From contig LSRY02000010.1 in assembly GCA_001643675.2 (NCBI GenBank), positions 762,501 through 826,500 on the forward strand: a stretch of 64,000 nucleotides of DNA. The letters are read 5' to 3'. The stretch is from Monocercomonoides exilis. Lineage: Eukaryota > Preaxostyla > Oxymonadida > Polymastigidae. The number at the start of each line of letters is the position of its first letter. The stretch's first letter is position 1. The notes beneath the pieces were generated by a model. It was not told the DNA's origin. It saw only the letters and a list, made by a program, of their open reading frames with translations, and did no database searches. The translations under genes and the position numbers were made by a program. Shown here piece by piece: positions 1 to 14,400 of this stretch.

Positions 1-1
1 A

Positions 2-3000
2 TCATCTTCTTCATCCTCATCGCCATCTTCTTCTATTTCTTCCAATTTTTCTTCTTCTTCTCGTCTCTCTCCAAGCACTCACCACATTCATCTTGTATCT
101 TCTTCTTCCTCTCCCTCTTCTTCCATTCATTCTCCTTCCTCTTCCTCTTCCTCCTCCTCCTCCTCCTCTTCTCTTCTCTCCCCTCTTCGCCCTTTCAAAA
201 ACAAGTCTTTTTCTCCAAAATCGACTTTTGGCGTGTTAACTTCTGCTTATCCAGATTCTTCGTCATTTCCACCTTCCAATCCAATCTCTTTCTCTTCTCT
301 TTCTTCTTCTTCTTCTTTTTCCTTTTCTTCTTCTTCTTCTTCTCTTCAGCCATCGCAACAACAAGACACATTGTATCATCAACTCATCAGCCCCAAACAA
401 TCTTCTCTGAAACCTCAGCCTCTTCCTCCTTCATTTCCTAGTTCTTCTTCTTCCGCTTCTTTATCTTCTTTGACTTCTTCTTCTTCATCTTCCTCCTCCT
501 CATCTTCTTCTTCCTCTCCTTCTTCCTCTCTCTTCTCTCTCCCTCTCTCTTCCACTGCACCTCAATCTGATTCTTCATCCATCCATCATTCATTGAGTGT
601 GGCTGTCTCTCCTTCTCCTTCTCATTCTCTCTCTCCCACTCTTCCTCTCATCTCTATGCACAATCAACAAAAGGCTAATGATTTATCTTCTTCCATTGCA
701 AATTATCGAAATCCTTCTTCTTCTTCTTCTATTTCTTCTTCTTCTTCCTCTCCCTCTTCCTCCTCTTCCTCCTCTTTCTCTTCTGTCTTCTCCACTGCTT
801 CCTCTCCTTCCTCTTCCTCATCTTCTTTTCCTTCTCCTTCTGACCAATTCTCTTTCTCTCATTCATCCATCATCCCTTCACAAGACTTGTCTTCTTCTTT
901 CTCTTCTTCTTCCTTTGCCACTCTTCATCCCCCAATGAAAATGAACAATGATGATCATCAAATAAGTTCGAATTCATCATCATCATCTTCTTCTTCCTCT
1001 TCTTCTCCCTCTTCAATTTTCCCTCCTTCTTATTCCACTCCTTCATCTTCTGTTCTGAACACAGAAATGCCTCATCAACAGCCTCATTTCAGCAATTTCT
1101 TTCCTCCTCTTTCTTCGACAAACACTTCATCATCATCATCATCATCTTCTTCTTCTTCTCCTTCTCCTTCTTCCTCTTTTCCCTCTTCCTCTTCTTCTCC
1201 TTCCACTCCCAACTCCATCCATTACATTTCCTCATTCATCGACCCAACAGCTACTGCTCCATCCACACCTTCTTTGTCATCCTCGTATTCTTCTCCTAAT
1301 ATTCCCTCTCTTCATCACTCAGACTCAATGAACATGCCGTCGAAATCTGATATTTCTAATACGAGTTCTAATTCTCTTCTTTCTTCCTCTTCCTCTTCCT
1401 CTTCTCCTTCTTCTTCTGCCCTTCCTCTTCCTCTTCCTCTTTCATTTCCTTTTCCTATCCCTCTCACATCTTCTCCTTCTTCTCTTCTCGCCTCATCCAG
1501 CAGCACTTCTCTAATGTCCCCCTTCTCTTCTTCTTCTTCTTCTTCTCTCTCTTCCCCTTCCATCGTCCTCTCCTTCTCTCCTTCTCTTCAAACTCCTCCT
1601 CTTCCTTCTCGCCACGCCTCTCCTCTGATTCATGCCATGCTCACTACCACTGGCTTTTCTGCTTCTCCTTCTCCTTCTCTTTCTTCTTCTTCTTCTTCTT
1701 CTTCTCCTTCATCTTCTTCTCCTTCTTCCTCTTCCTCTTCTTTCAGTTCAAATCGTTCACTCACTGTTTCTCCTATGAATTCTTCTTCTTCTTCTTCCAT
1801 TTCTTCTATTTCTTCTTCATCATCTTCATCTTCATTGACTTCTTCTTCTTCTTCTTCTGCTGTGATGTCTCCCTCTACTCATTCACGTATCTCTTCTGCT
1901 GCTTCTTCCATGGCTTCTTCTAATACATCATCATCTTCATCATCATCATCACCTTATTCTTCTTCCCATTCCTTTTCTCTTTCTTATTCTTCTAATCATC
2001 CACATGATCCCTTCCACCGCACCACTCCTTCTCTCTCTTCTTCTTCTTCTTCTTCTTCTTCTTCTTCTTCTTCTTCTTCTTCTGCCTCTTCCTCCTCTTC
2101 CTCAAACACTTCATCCTCATCCTCTTTCTCTTCTTCTTCTTCCTCTTCCAATTCTTCCTCTTCTCTTCCCTCTTCTCATCATCACCATCATCGCCAATCT
2201 CACCAACAGAATCCTCCTTCCATCTTCTTCTCTCCTCCTCCTCCTCCTCCTTCCCTCTCCCCTCCTCCTTACTCAATGTCCCCCTCCATCTTCCCTTCCT
2301 CTGCCATGTCTCCTTCTCCTTCCTCTCCTTCTCCTTCTCTCTCTTTCAACTTCATCCCTGCCCCGTTCTCTCCCCCTCCTTCCGCTCCAATGACTCCACA
2401 GTTCTACAATAGCATCAATAGCATCAATAATAATGTTAATAACAATAACTTCCATTTCCCTCCTAACTACACACAAAACTTCTCTTCCAGTCAGAATTTG
2501 GCTGCTTTGTCATTCTACCCCCAGCCTTCTAATTGGTTCACTCAGATTAATCTTCCTTCTTCTTCTTCTTCTTCTTCTTCTTCTTCTAATGCTCCTCCTC
2601 TCTCTGCTTCGAATTCCACATCTTCAATTTGCTCTACACCTTCTCTAAGACATCAATCTTTGATGCCTTCTTCCTCTTTCTCATCTTCTTCATCCACTCC
2701 GTTTTCGATTCATGCTCCTTCTTCATCATCTTCCTCTTCCTCTTCTTCTTCTTCCTCATTTCCATTCCCTTCTTCTTCCTCTTCTTCCTCTTCCTCCTCT
2801 TCCTCCTTCTACCCCCCCTCCACCCCATTACTCACCATCCCCCACTCCTCTGCCTATCTCACAGCCACTTCTCCTCTCCTCTCTCCATCTCAATACCATC
2901 CTCCACCTGCCCCTCGCCTTCCTCCTGTTGATCTGCCTCCCCTCCACACCTTCCGCTCTATTCAGCCAGGCTCCTCTTTCTACAGCCCTCTTCTGCCTCT

Positions 3001-3587
3001 GCAGCCATTGGCGGCTTCTACATCAGCTTCTTCTGCTGCATCAACTGCATCAGTATTGAATGCAACAGCAATAGAGAAGAAGAAGAGGAGCAGGAAGAAA
3101 GAGGAGAAAGAGAAAGAGAAGGAGAAGAGAGAAGAGAAGGAGAGGAGAGAGAAAGAAGAGAAAGAGAAAGAGAAAGAGAAGGAGAAGAATGAGAAAGAGA
3201 GGAGAGAGAGAAAGAAAGAAGAAAGAAGGAAACAAAAAGATAAAGAGATGCAAAAGAAGGCAGAAGCAGCAGAGAAAGATGAAAGAACAGAACATAAACA
3301 CAACAACAAGAAGAAAGGAGGAGGAGGAGAAGAAGAAGAGAAAAATAGGATGAATATTTCAGTTGAGATTGGAACAGAAGAGAAAAGAAAAGAAAAAACA
3401 CAGAATGTTACAGAAGAATGTGAAGTGAGCGAAAATGTTGATAAGAATTCTTTGAAAGAAGAAGGAGAAAAGAGAAATTTTGATAAGAAGACGATGAATG
3501 AAGAACAATTTTCAGTTAAAGAGAAGAATGAAAAATTGGCTCAAAATACAGATTCTTTTGCTTCTGGTAAAAGATGTGAAATTTTGC

Positions 3588-3627
<40 letters not shown>

Positions 3628-6600
3628 TTCTTCTTCTTCTTCTTCTCCCTCTTCTTCTATTTCTTCTGCTAATCTTTCAGTCTTTTCATTGAATGGAACT
3701 TTATCCCCATCAACTCCCATCCAACCCCACCACACCTCTTCTCCTTCTCTTCTTTCTCCTCAGCCTTCCAATCTTCTATGCCCTCCTGCTCCTCTTCTCC
3801 CTTCTTCTTCCTCTTCTTCCTCTTCTTCCTCTTCTTCCTCTTCTTCCTCTTCTTTCTCTTCTTTCTCTTCTTTCTCTTCATTGTCTGATACAGACCCTTC
3901 TCATCTGTCTCCTCCCACTCAATTTTCTTGGTATTCTGCTCTTTCTCCTCATTATCCTTCTCCTAATCCTTCTTCTTCTCCTTCCCTTTCTTCCTCTTCC
4001 TCTTCTTCTCATTCTTCTTCTTCTTCTTCCTCTTCCTCTTCTTCCTCTTCCTCTCATCGTTCTATGCCTCCTCTTGCTCCTTCTCACAAGTCTCCAGTTG
4101 TCATCTCCTTCGACTCTTCTCCTTTGTCTTCTGATGATCCTGCCACAAACATCAATCATTCACACTTGAATAAAAAGAATAACACACAAAATGAGACTTT
4201 TCCATCTTCCTCTTCCTCTTCCTCTTCCTCTTCCTCTTCCTCTTCCTCTTCTTCTTCTTCTCATTCACCCAACAGAGCTGGTCTTAGACCACCTATGCCT
4301 TCTTTGGCTCCATTAACTCCTCCTACCTTAACTTCTTCTTCCTCTTCCTTCTCTTCTACCTCCTCTTTATCTTCTCCGCCTTCCTCCTCCTTTTCCTCCT
4401 CCTCCTCCTCCTCCTCTTCTTCTTCTCATCCTTCTTCTTCTTCTTCTTCCTCTTCTGTTTTATTCAGTCCCCTCAGCACCGATGACTCATCCGCTCTTTC
4501 TCCTTCTCCACAGAAGAAAGAGAATAAAAAGAATAAAAAGAATAAGAAGAAGAAGAAGATATTCCAAATGAAGGAACACAGAGTGAAAAGGGATGCTAAA
4601 TCAGAAGGCGGCAAAGGAAGGCAAAGGAAGCAGAAGAGATTTCATAGAAGATTTTCATTTGAAGATGGAAAAGGGTTTGAAGACTTGAACGATGAAGACG
4701 ATTTGAGGAACGAAGATAGCATTTCTGTGAGGAGCAGGGCTTCTTTGAATGAAGAGAGAGGAGGAGAGGAAGAGAGAGAAAGAAAAGAAGAAGGAAGAAG
4801 AAGAGAAGAAGAAGATGATGACGATGAAACAAAAGAAGATTATATCACATCTCATAGGATTCCATTAATGAATGAGCTTCAGATGACAACCAACCGCCCC
4901 ACAAGATTGCTTGCTCCGTCTTCTCTTCTCTCACCTCCTTCGACTCCTCCTCTGCAAGACAAACATTCACAGAATGCTAACAGAGATTCATTGAATGCTT
5001 CGTCTTCTTCTTCTCATCCTCCTTCTTCTTCCTCCTCTATTAATTCATCATCATCATCATCGTCGTCGTCGTCGTCCTCTTTTTCTTCTATTTCTTCTCC
5101 ACCTGACATGTATTCCAAACTCCAATCTCAACATCAACATCAACATCAACCACAACCTCAATCCCAATCCATTCAATTCCCTCCTCTCAGCCAACAATTA
5201 ACCCCTTCCTCTTTCAGTGCACTCAGCTTCCCTTCTCTCCCATCTGCCGCTGCAAATGCCAACATTCGCATAGACTCTCCCTTTCAATGTGAATCTCCTT
5301 CTTCTTCTTCTGGCTCTTTGCCTTCTTTAGCCTCTCTCTCTTCTTCCACTTCCACGCTCAATTCTTCGTTTTCTATGCTTTCTTCTTCTTCTTCTTCTTC
5401 TTCTTCTGATTCTTCTATTTCTTCTTCTTCTTCTTCTTCTTTAGCTTCTTCTTATTCTTCTCTTTCTTCTTCGAATTCTTCGATGAATTCATTATGTTCA
5501 TTGGAGATTCCAGAGAAAGAAGAAGAAGAAGAAGAAGAAGAAGAAGAGAAGGAGAAAGAAGAAGAAGAAGACGATGATAAAGAGAAAGAAGAGAGAAACA
5601 GACAATTCCTTTCAGAAGATGACAAGAAAGAGAAAGACATTCCACTCAACAACAAAGACAATAATATTCTGAACGATTCTTTTAACTTGACGGTCGAAGG
5701 CGAAAATGACAATAGAATCATTCTTCACAAGCAAAACGAAGAAAAAACCGAATTTTCAGAAGCGGAAAAGGCAATTTCTGTGATTGAGCAGCAAACAACA
5801 CACGAACATCTCAAAGAGAAAGACACCAACAGCACAGGAAGAGCAGAAAGAGAAGAATCGTCTTCAGTTAATTCTCCATCGAATGCTTCATTCGAACAAC
5901 ACGCTGTTCCTTCTCTCTCTTCTCTGGCAGCTGCTTCATTGACACAAGACTCGCCTTTATCTGAATCTTCTCTAACAGCTTCTGCTTCTTCTACTGCCAT
6001 TGCTTCTTCTCCTTTGTTTTCAACGTCATCGTCTTCTTCTTTTTCTCCTTCCCCCTCCCCCTCTCCTTCACCTTCACCTTCACCTTCTTCTTATTCTTTC
6101 TCTTCTTCCCCATCTCCCTCTCCTTCTCCTTCTCATTCGACTCCTTTTCTACCAGTTCATTCTATTCTTTCTTCTTCTTCTTCTTCTTCTTCTTCTTCTT
6201 CTTCATTTGCACAAAAAAGAAGAAAACAACCAATTTTTGAGGTGTCACATCGCAACAGCAGAAGAAGAAGAGCTTCAAGAACAGCAAATGCCATAGCATC
6301 ATCATCATCATCAAATTCTTCTTCTTCAAATCCACTTATTCCAAATAGAATGTTTACTGGATCATCTGAACAACCTCATTCTAATGATTTTCATGTTCCT
6401 TCTTCTTCTTCCACAACAACTGCTGCATTTTCTTTGAATTTAGCTTCAAATCCTATCTCTTCTTCTTCTAATTCTTCAAACAATTTCTCCTCCTTTTCCT
6501 CTTCTTCTGTTAATATGTCTTCATCAAGATCTCCTTCTTCTTCCACATCTCGTTCTCCTCCCACCTCCACATCACCTGCCTCTTCTTCCATCTCTACTGC

Positions 6601-9600
6601 TTCTGCTTCTTCCAGATCTTCTTCCTCCTCCTCCTCTTCTTCCTCTTCTTCCTCTTCTTCCTCCTCCTCTTCTAATTCTTCAGCCTCATCTCCATCCTCC
6701 TTTATCTCCTCTTCCTCTGCCCCTTCCTCCTCTTCTTTATCTCGTGCTTCAAAGACTCCTCATCATCTTCTGCAGTCAATTGCCTTCACCCCAAGCAAAA
6801 CTGAACACAATCTGAAGAGTTCACCAAGAAATGCTTCTCTTCTGCTTCCTTCTCTTCCTTCTTCTCATTCTTCTTCTCATTCTTCTTCTTCTTCTATGCC
6901 TTCTTCTTTACCATCCCCATCTCCTTCTTCTTCTTCTATTCATCATTCTCCTCTCTCACACACCCCTTCACACAGCATGATTGTTCAGCATCCTTTTCCT
7001 TCATCATCATCATCATCATCATCTTCTTCTTCTTCTCTTTCTCCTCCTCCTGCGTCTTCTCCTTCATCTTCTCCATCATCATCGTCATCATCAACATCAT
7101 CATCAGAATCCACTCATCAATCAAACCCTCCATGGGATTCTCCTCCTCTTCGTCGTCTTCTTCTTCTTCCTCCTCCTCCTCATTTATCTTCTCAGCCTCT
7201 TTTCTCAAGAGAACACAGACTCCATAGCATTCGTTCTTTTTCTTTACGTTCGCCTTCTTCTTCTTTCTCTTCTTCTGCTGCAAATGCAACAAATACATCG
7301 ACATCATCTGGATCTTCCTCTACTGATTCATCTTCTTCAATATCATCATCATCATCATCATCATCTTCTTCTTCTTCTTCTTCTTCTTCTTCTTCCTTCT
7401 CTTCTTCTCTTTCTCCTTTTGCTCACACTCCTCACTTCCCTTCCATTTCTCATGTTCGCTTTGCTTCTTTTGCTCCTTCTATTCCCTCTCTTCCCTCTCT
7501 TCCCTCTTCTTCCTCTTCTTCCTCTTCTTCCTCTAATCCTTCTATTCCCTCTAATCCTTCTATTGCCTCTATTCCTTCTTCTCCCACTCTTCCTTCTTCT
7601 TCTTCTTCATCTTCTCGCTCTTATCGTGCTGTCATGCCCCGCCGCCACGTAAACGCCCAAAGAAGACGAAGAGATGCTGAATCCAATTCTTCTGCTAATT
7701 CTGCCCATTTTTCTGCTTCTTCTCCTTTCTCATCTGCCCAGCTGAATCAAAGAAGAACTCCAAACATTCACTTTAGAAACACTCCAAATGCTGACCCGAC
7801 CGAAATTCGCCGATTCTTCTTCCCTCCTTCTGCTTATTTGAGGAATCTTTACTCCAACTCTTCCACAGCTCCTCCTCCTCCTCCTCCTCCTCCTCCTTCC
7901 TTGTCTGCTTGGGACGCTTCTCCTTCCTCCTCTTTCTCTTCCACCCCAACTGTTCCTCTCTCTCCTGCCTACGACTTCTCTGCCCTTTCTTCTCTTTCCT
8001 CTTCAGCCTCACCAAACTTCTACGCTGCAGCCGCCGCTGCTGCTTCTGCTAATAGCTCTAATCTTCCTCCTTTCCTCCACCACATTCCTGAGTCTCCTGT
8101 TTCCTATGGCACAGATGAATTCCCAGGAGACGTCTTTTCTGTTCCTTATTCACTCTCCATGCTCATGCAACAAGGGCAAGCACAGCCATTGAACATGCCT
8201 TTCTCTTCTCTCTTTTCATCAACTTTGTCTTCTTCTCCCTCTGCTTCTTCCATCGTCTCTTCGTCTTCAGCTGCTGCTTCTAATTCATCTGGCAGTAACT
8301 CTTCCACTTCTCCTTCTCTCTCGCAGTTCTCTTCAAATCGGTTGTTCCTTTCTATTTTAGGCTCAATGAACAGAAATGCACAGTTTCATGGTGATTCTTT
8401 GTTTCCATCTTCAGAACGTTCTTCTTCATTTGCTTCTTCTTCCTCTTCCTCTAATACATCTCCTCATGTTATTCCTCTTATCTTTCTATCTCCTTCTTCT
8501 TTCCTCTCTCCATTTGACCAACAGCTTCATCCATCCACATCCTTCGTGATTTCAGACACAAATGAGCCATGCTATTTCAGCAATGACTATGAAGGCAATG
8601 GTATTCTTGGTGGAGATGCGTATCAGATTGGAAGTGATGAAACATTCAGCCGAAGGAACAATACAGACAGTCGGAGCGATAGTGAGAATTCTGACAATGA
8701 AGAAGAAGAAGAGGAAGATGATGAAGAGGAAGAAGAAGATGATGATGTGGAAGAAGAACTTGAATGCTCTTGGAATAAAGGAAAATTCAAAGAAAGCGAG
8801 GATTTATTTGAGAGTGATATAAGTGAGGAGTTTGGTGAAGACTCTGGAAGCAATCAATTGAGAAATAGAAGATCTGTTTCAAATAAAAGAGAAATGAATG
8901 AAACTTATTCTCATTCACAAATGACAAGGCATTCAACGGATAGAATTTCATCAAACGATAATGTTCCGAATCATAAGAACGAAATGTCCATTGAAGATTC
9001 TGAAAAGCAGGATGAACTTGATGATTCCTTTTCCACTGATTCGAACAGAGAGTTAAGAAGAAGGAGAAATCAGGTGGAATTACTGAAAATGAAAATGGCA
9101 ACACCAACAGAAAGCAAAAAAAGATCAAAAGACAAACAAAAAGGATATAAAAAATCACCAGCAGAAAAAATGGTTGCTGTTCGGAGGAGCAAAAGAAAAG
9201 AGATGGCTTTGATGGAAAGAGACAGAATGATGGATGAAGTTAACCTTTTGAGAATAAACCGTATGCTTTGTGCTAATGTTAGTATTTGGAATTGAAAATG
9301 CTTATTTGAAATGATTTGATGAAATTTTGTTATTTTCTGAAAGAAATTATTTTTCGTTTTTTAATTTTTATGATAAAAATTTTTAACTCTTTTCCCCTTC
9401 TATTTTACAAATTTGATTCACATTTTCCATTTAGGGTATCTGCTTCAAATACACAAGTTCAGTTCCTTTATCTCCACAACAGCTGCAATGCAATCTCTTT
9501 CATTGTTTCTCCGCTCTATTCACACTCCTTTTTTCTATCAATCAAAGTTGTGTCAGAGCACATTGATTGACGACTTGAAAGTCATTCTGAACAATCAGTT

Positions 9601-12600
9601 GATTGGAAGGGTGTATATTGAAGAGCGCAAAAGATACATTCGAGAAAAATATCTTGCAATGCTGTCGAATCAGTTGGAGGAGAAGAGAAAGAAGAAGATG
9701 GAAGAAGAGAAAGACAAAATAAAATCAGGAAATGATGATGCAAGTGCAAGTTCTGGCATTGACCGCACATTTTCATTTGGGATGAGAAAAGATGATGAGT
9801 CGCATGGAAACAATCAAAAACAGCTAATTGCTCAAAAAGAAAGAGAAAGAGAAAAAGAAAAAGAAAGACTTTCTGTGACATTTGCTACAACTGGATCGCA
9901 AAAGCAATTCACAGCTGTAACACCGGCACAATCATTATCTATTCAAACAAGACAATCATCAAATAACTCAGACATTGTGAGAGCATTTATCTCAAAAAAC
10001 AGTACACATAACAGAAGTTCACATCCTTCATCGGAATGCTATCTAATTGGCAGCTATTCTTCAGCACAGATGAAAAATGCTTTGCGAAAGCTATATCCAA
10101 CAAAGCGCGGGGCAACAGAATCAACACAACCTCATTTCGATGCACAGAAAGAAGAGGCAACATTGAATGTGAATTTCAACTTGATCTGTCTGCTGCTGAT
10201 GAGACTGGTGGATGAGTCGACGAAGATGGCAAATGTTGTCATTGAAAGTGGCATTTTGAAGGAGATTGTTCTTCTTCTGCTTTATCTGAAGCCCAACCAG
10301 CTGACTGTTTACCACTCAGATCTGTTCTCTTATCTCGCGACTGTCACAGACTCCCTCTCAACAAATGCACTTTCTCATTTTGATGATACAGAAAATGCGA
10401 ATTCTTCTCGAAATAAGAGCTTGAGTTGTCTTACACATGGGCAGAATTCACGTTCTAATGAAATGATAAGGCCATCCTCAATTTTCCCTTCTGTCTTTCT
10501 GTCTTCTTCAAGCAAAAAGGATCCAATTCGTTCAACAGAGACAAAGAATGACATCATCAACAGATCAACAAAAATCCTATCATATTCAATAGTTGAAGTT
10601 CTCCTTCGTTTTATTTCTCTTCCGCTTCTTCCAAAACAAAATGCCAAAAAAGCAAATGTTTATGCTACGTCGCATCAATCTAAGCAATCAGGCAACTCAT
10701 CTTTGAAGTTTGGCAATCAAAAGCCCAAACAAGTTTTCAGAAACAGTTCAATCACGCAAAGATATTCATTCCGCACTCAGTCTTCAAGTCAAACAAGGCC
10801 AACTTTCTCGTTTTCTCCAGAACAACGAAATAACTCTTCGTCATCTTCCTCCTCCTCTTCTTCATTCTCTCTTTCTAATTCTTCTCCATCTCCTTCACAT
10901 TCTCCTTCTTTTACTCCTCCTTCTCCTTCATCCACCCCAACATCTTCATCGTCTTCTTCAGCCAGTTCAACCTCTCAAACAAATGCACTTTCAATTGCCA
11001 CACAAGCTGCATTCACTCTGTTTTCTCTGATATTTCCGTGCAGCACATTCTGCCTCCACCCAAAGCAGCATGTTGAGACGATAAAGAGCCAAATATTCGA
11101 ATGTCCATCTGCTTGGGAGCTGTCTACAAGTGAAGAGGAACTCAAGAGGGAAGAGGAAGAAGACAACAAAGAGTTTCAAAGAGAAAGCGAGCAGAAGAAA
11201 AAAGAAGAAGAGGAAAAAGAGAGAAAAATTCGGGAAGAGAAAGAAAGAAAACAGAAAGAATTGGAAAAGGAGATGGAAAAAGAAAAAGAAAAAGAAAGGG
11301 AGAAAGAAAGGGAAAAAGAGAAGGAAAAAGAGAAGGAGAAGGATAAACATCTGAATCCGGGCAATATGAGAAATAATTTAATGAACAGGGCGAATAGGAT
11401 ACGTCAACGTGCATCAGAAGCAGAAGAAAGCAGAAACAGAGACATTAGCCACATGTTTTTTGGGAGGCGAGAAAGAGAAAGAGAAAGAGAAAGAGAAATG
11501 GTATTCGCACGAAATAGAAATCGACCAACTTACCCTTATTTGAACATGTTTCTGGTGCCGTACCACGAAACAGAGGAGAAAGAGTACGAGAAGAGAGAAA
11601 GAAGCAGAGCAGCGCATTTTGAAGAGCTGGAGAGGAAGAAGATCAAAAGACAGAAAATGAGAGTGAGAAAGGAGAATGAACAGAAGAACTGGGGAATGTG
11701 TGTTTTGTTGGAGGCTATGCAGTACAATGATCCTTCTTCATCATCAAATGGATCAACAACTGTTTCTTCTTCTTCTTCCTCTTCTTTCCATTCTTCGTCG
11801 TCGTCGTCATCATCATCTGCCGCATCAACATCCTCCTCGCCATCTTCAGTCACAGATCCAGAAACACCACAGCTGATACAGACTTCTTCCTCTTCCGCTC
11901 CAAATTCAACTTCTCTTTCTCTTTACATCACTTTGTGTGTATATGAACTGTTTGACACTCAAACCATTGAGGTGCCCCAGAAGAATAAGGATAGTTCTAT
12001 TTCTTTGACATCTTCGCTTTTAAGCCCATCTTCCAGAATCCACTTTTGGAGGATGGTTTTGTCAACATCCGCACTGTGTCTTCATGTTCGGAATGTGGCT
12101 TTTTTGCAGTTAGTACGCTTTGCAGCCAACGAGGGTTTGCAATTTTCATTGACTATTCTCTTTTTGTAATCGTAATTCTGATTCTTATTAAAATTTTTTG
12201 CTTTATTTTCAAATTCTATAAATTTATAAAAAAATTGTCTTTAACTTCTTTTGTGGTGTGTCTTCAACTTGCTTCTGGATCTTTGCATATAAAACAGAGA
12301 ATTGGCCTGCTTTGATGAGTGGAAAAACAGATTTCCGCTCTTTTTGCCCTCAAATCACGTATGCATAGCTATGAACATTCATTGACATTTTTTTGTATTT
12401 CTTGAATTTGATGAAATTTTTGAGAGATGATGACGTTTTTGTTCTCAAAGTTATTAACAAATTCATTATTAATTTTTTTTTGATTTGCATATTTTTATTT
12501 CAAAATGATCAGCAAACTGGAGAATATTTCAACCCTTGCACTGTTTGTATCTTGCGTACCGGATGCCTTTCTTCAGGAAATGTTCAACTCTGGTCTTCTC

Positions 12601-14400
12601 TTCCATCTCAACGACTTGGGTAAAGTGATCCCATCACGTGATCGTGAAGGGCTGTTTCTATTGATAGCAGCAATTGTAAAGAGATGCCCTTCTTTTTCGA
12701 GAAAGGTTGTAGACTCAAATCTCATGCTGCTGCTCTACTACACACTTGGCTCACGGGCACCAAACGACGCTTCTGTTGTGTCGTTTGCTCCGCCAACATC
12801 TCGTTTGCCACCAAAGAACTCGGGAATATCAACATATTCATCCTCAAAAACAAACCCATTTGAACAGAATATGATGAAAATGATTGTTGTGCGCTCGCGT
12901 TTTGAGCTAGTGATGGCCTTTCATCACATCTCGCACTATTCAGCTGCAGCTGCTTTGTCTCTTGCACGCAAAAACTGCTTGTGCCAACTGCTCGTTAATG
13001 TTATCAGCCCTGACGCTGTGATACAGTTCTTTGCGCTTTCAACATGCATTCGATCAGTTTTTTACTTGTTCATCTTTGGTGACTTGAATGAATCTGGATG
13101 TTGCTCGGCTTCGCCAACTATTACTCCCTCTTCTTCAAGTGCAATGCAAACATCAAATAGATCTCAGTCTAAGTCTAAGTCTGTGACTTTTGGCTCTTCT
13201 CCACCACTAGCATCTTCATCAACTGAATCATCAAATGTGACTCAAAGTTCAGTTCCAGTCTCGTTGGCTTCTGTTGATACTTCATCCAACGTTAATTTGC
13301 AATTGAATTCAAGCGCATTGGAGTTGTCATCTTCAATTCCCACTAGTCAGTTGCGTGTTGATACTTCTTTGTCTCCTCAGCAGGTTTCTGATGCTTCGAT
13401 TGATAGCTCTCCAGATTCTTGCTCTAGTACTCAAATGAACTCATTGTCTGTAAGCAGTGACAACGTGTTCTGCGACTCTTCAAGTGATTTCCATCCTTCA
13501 ATTACATCAACATTGTCTAAAAACAAACGGACTTCTTTGCATCATCATCCTTTCCGGTTAAGCTCTCCTCAAAGCTCATTTTGCTCTTCAGCAGCTCTTT
13601 CAACTTTCTTTCACACAGCATCGGCTTATCCAGTCTTTGACAGATTGGTTGAGTTTCTGATTTCGGATTATCAAAACACTGACAACACCGTCTCTCACTT
13701 GGTTGCTATGCTTTTCGCGTTTCACAAAGAATGCTGGAACAAAAAGATTCCCAATTCAGTCGCCATTCCAGACGATCATCCTTGTTTCGAGCTATTTCCG
13801 TGGCTTACACGCCAGTCTAACACATCTTCTTTTGGAAAAGACATTCAGAAACTGTCCAATCAGCAGCAATCTTCTCGTCCTCCTTATGTTCTTCATTTGG
13901 TTTTACAGAGACTTCGATGCATCTGCTTTTCTTCTTTTGTTTTCTTTCAGCCACTTTCCCTTGTTCTCTTAGCACAACTGTTGAAGCGAAATCGTATGAT
14001 ATTTTTGATTAATTAGTGAAAATTTATTTTTCATAAAAAATTGTAATCTGTATTTGCTTATTGCTTCATTTATTTTTCAATTTTTCGAATTTTCAGCTCA
14101 TCTTGCAACTCCCATGTTTGTATCGAAGGAGCTTGTATCAACTCTTATTCACTTGATGCAGTATGTATTATTTCGTTTCTTTTTTTGACTTAACCATTTT
14201 GACAATTTTTTCCCCTCAACATTAGATCTCCAACAACAGCTGTCTCAATAGCTTCAACAGTGCTGCTCCAAACTCTTAAAACTATTTCTTCTTCTTTTCC
14301 TATTGATAATGATCAGGAGTTAATGCTTGCTGAAATTGCATCTGAACAGTTGCCAACGCCTCTTTTGCTGAGTGAATGGATAATTCTGAACTCTTTTTAG
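2..14400 (+). CDS. Giant poly-serine protein with helical ARM-like C-terminal part (5' end outside window)
   Basis: The reading frame is open from base 2 and the first in-frame GTG at 233 is not a credible start, so the gene begins left of the window. Six exons join in phase: 2-9260, 9435-12134, 12298-12358, 12513-13993, 14097-14160 and 14226-14400 (donors GTATGC, GTTTGC, GTATGC, GTATGA, GTATGT), giving at least 4,579 residues and a TAG stop. The first exon is almost entirely Ser homopolymer runs in mixed TCT/TCA/TCC codons, broken by Lys/Glu-rich blocks near 3070-3350, 4510-4850 and 5510-5640, a poly-Pro run near 7870 and an acidic stretch near 8700. From about 10150 the protein becomes helical and leucine-rich, as in armadillo/HEAT folds (for example around NFNLICLLLMRLVDES), with another Lys/Glu coiled-coil-like insert at 11130-11345. 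I recognise no catalytic domain, and HECT or similar ends are not visible. Function unknown. The exon structure is well supported; the ARM-like label is only an impression from helical pattern. Confidence 0.8.

Noticed and set aside
1315-8853. Many Leu-rich plus-strand and Glu/Arg/Lys-rich minus-strand frames over the poly-Ser exon
   Set aside because: They are out-of-frame or antisense readings of TCT/TCC-type repeats; only the Ser frame stays open and links to later exons.
11130-11345. Lys/Glu-rich block as a separate gene or repeat element
   Set aside because: It stays in frame with conserved flanks of the poly-Ser/ARM-like gene and reads as a charged-helix insert.
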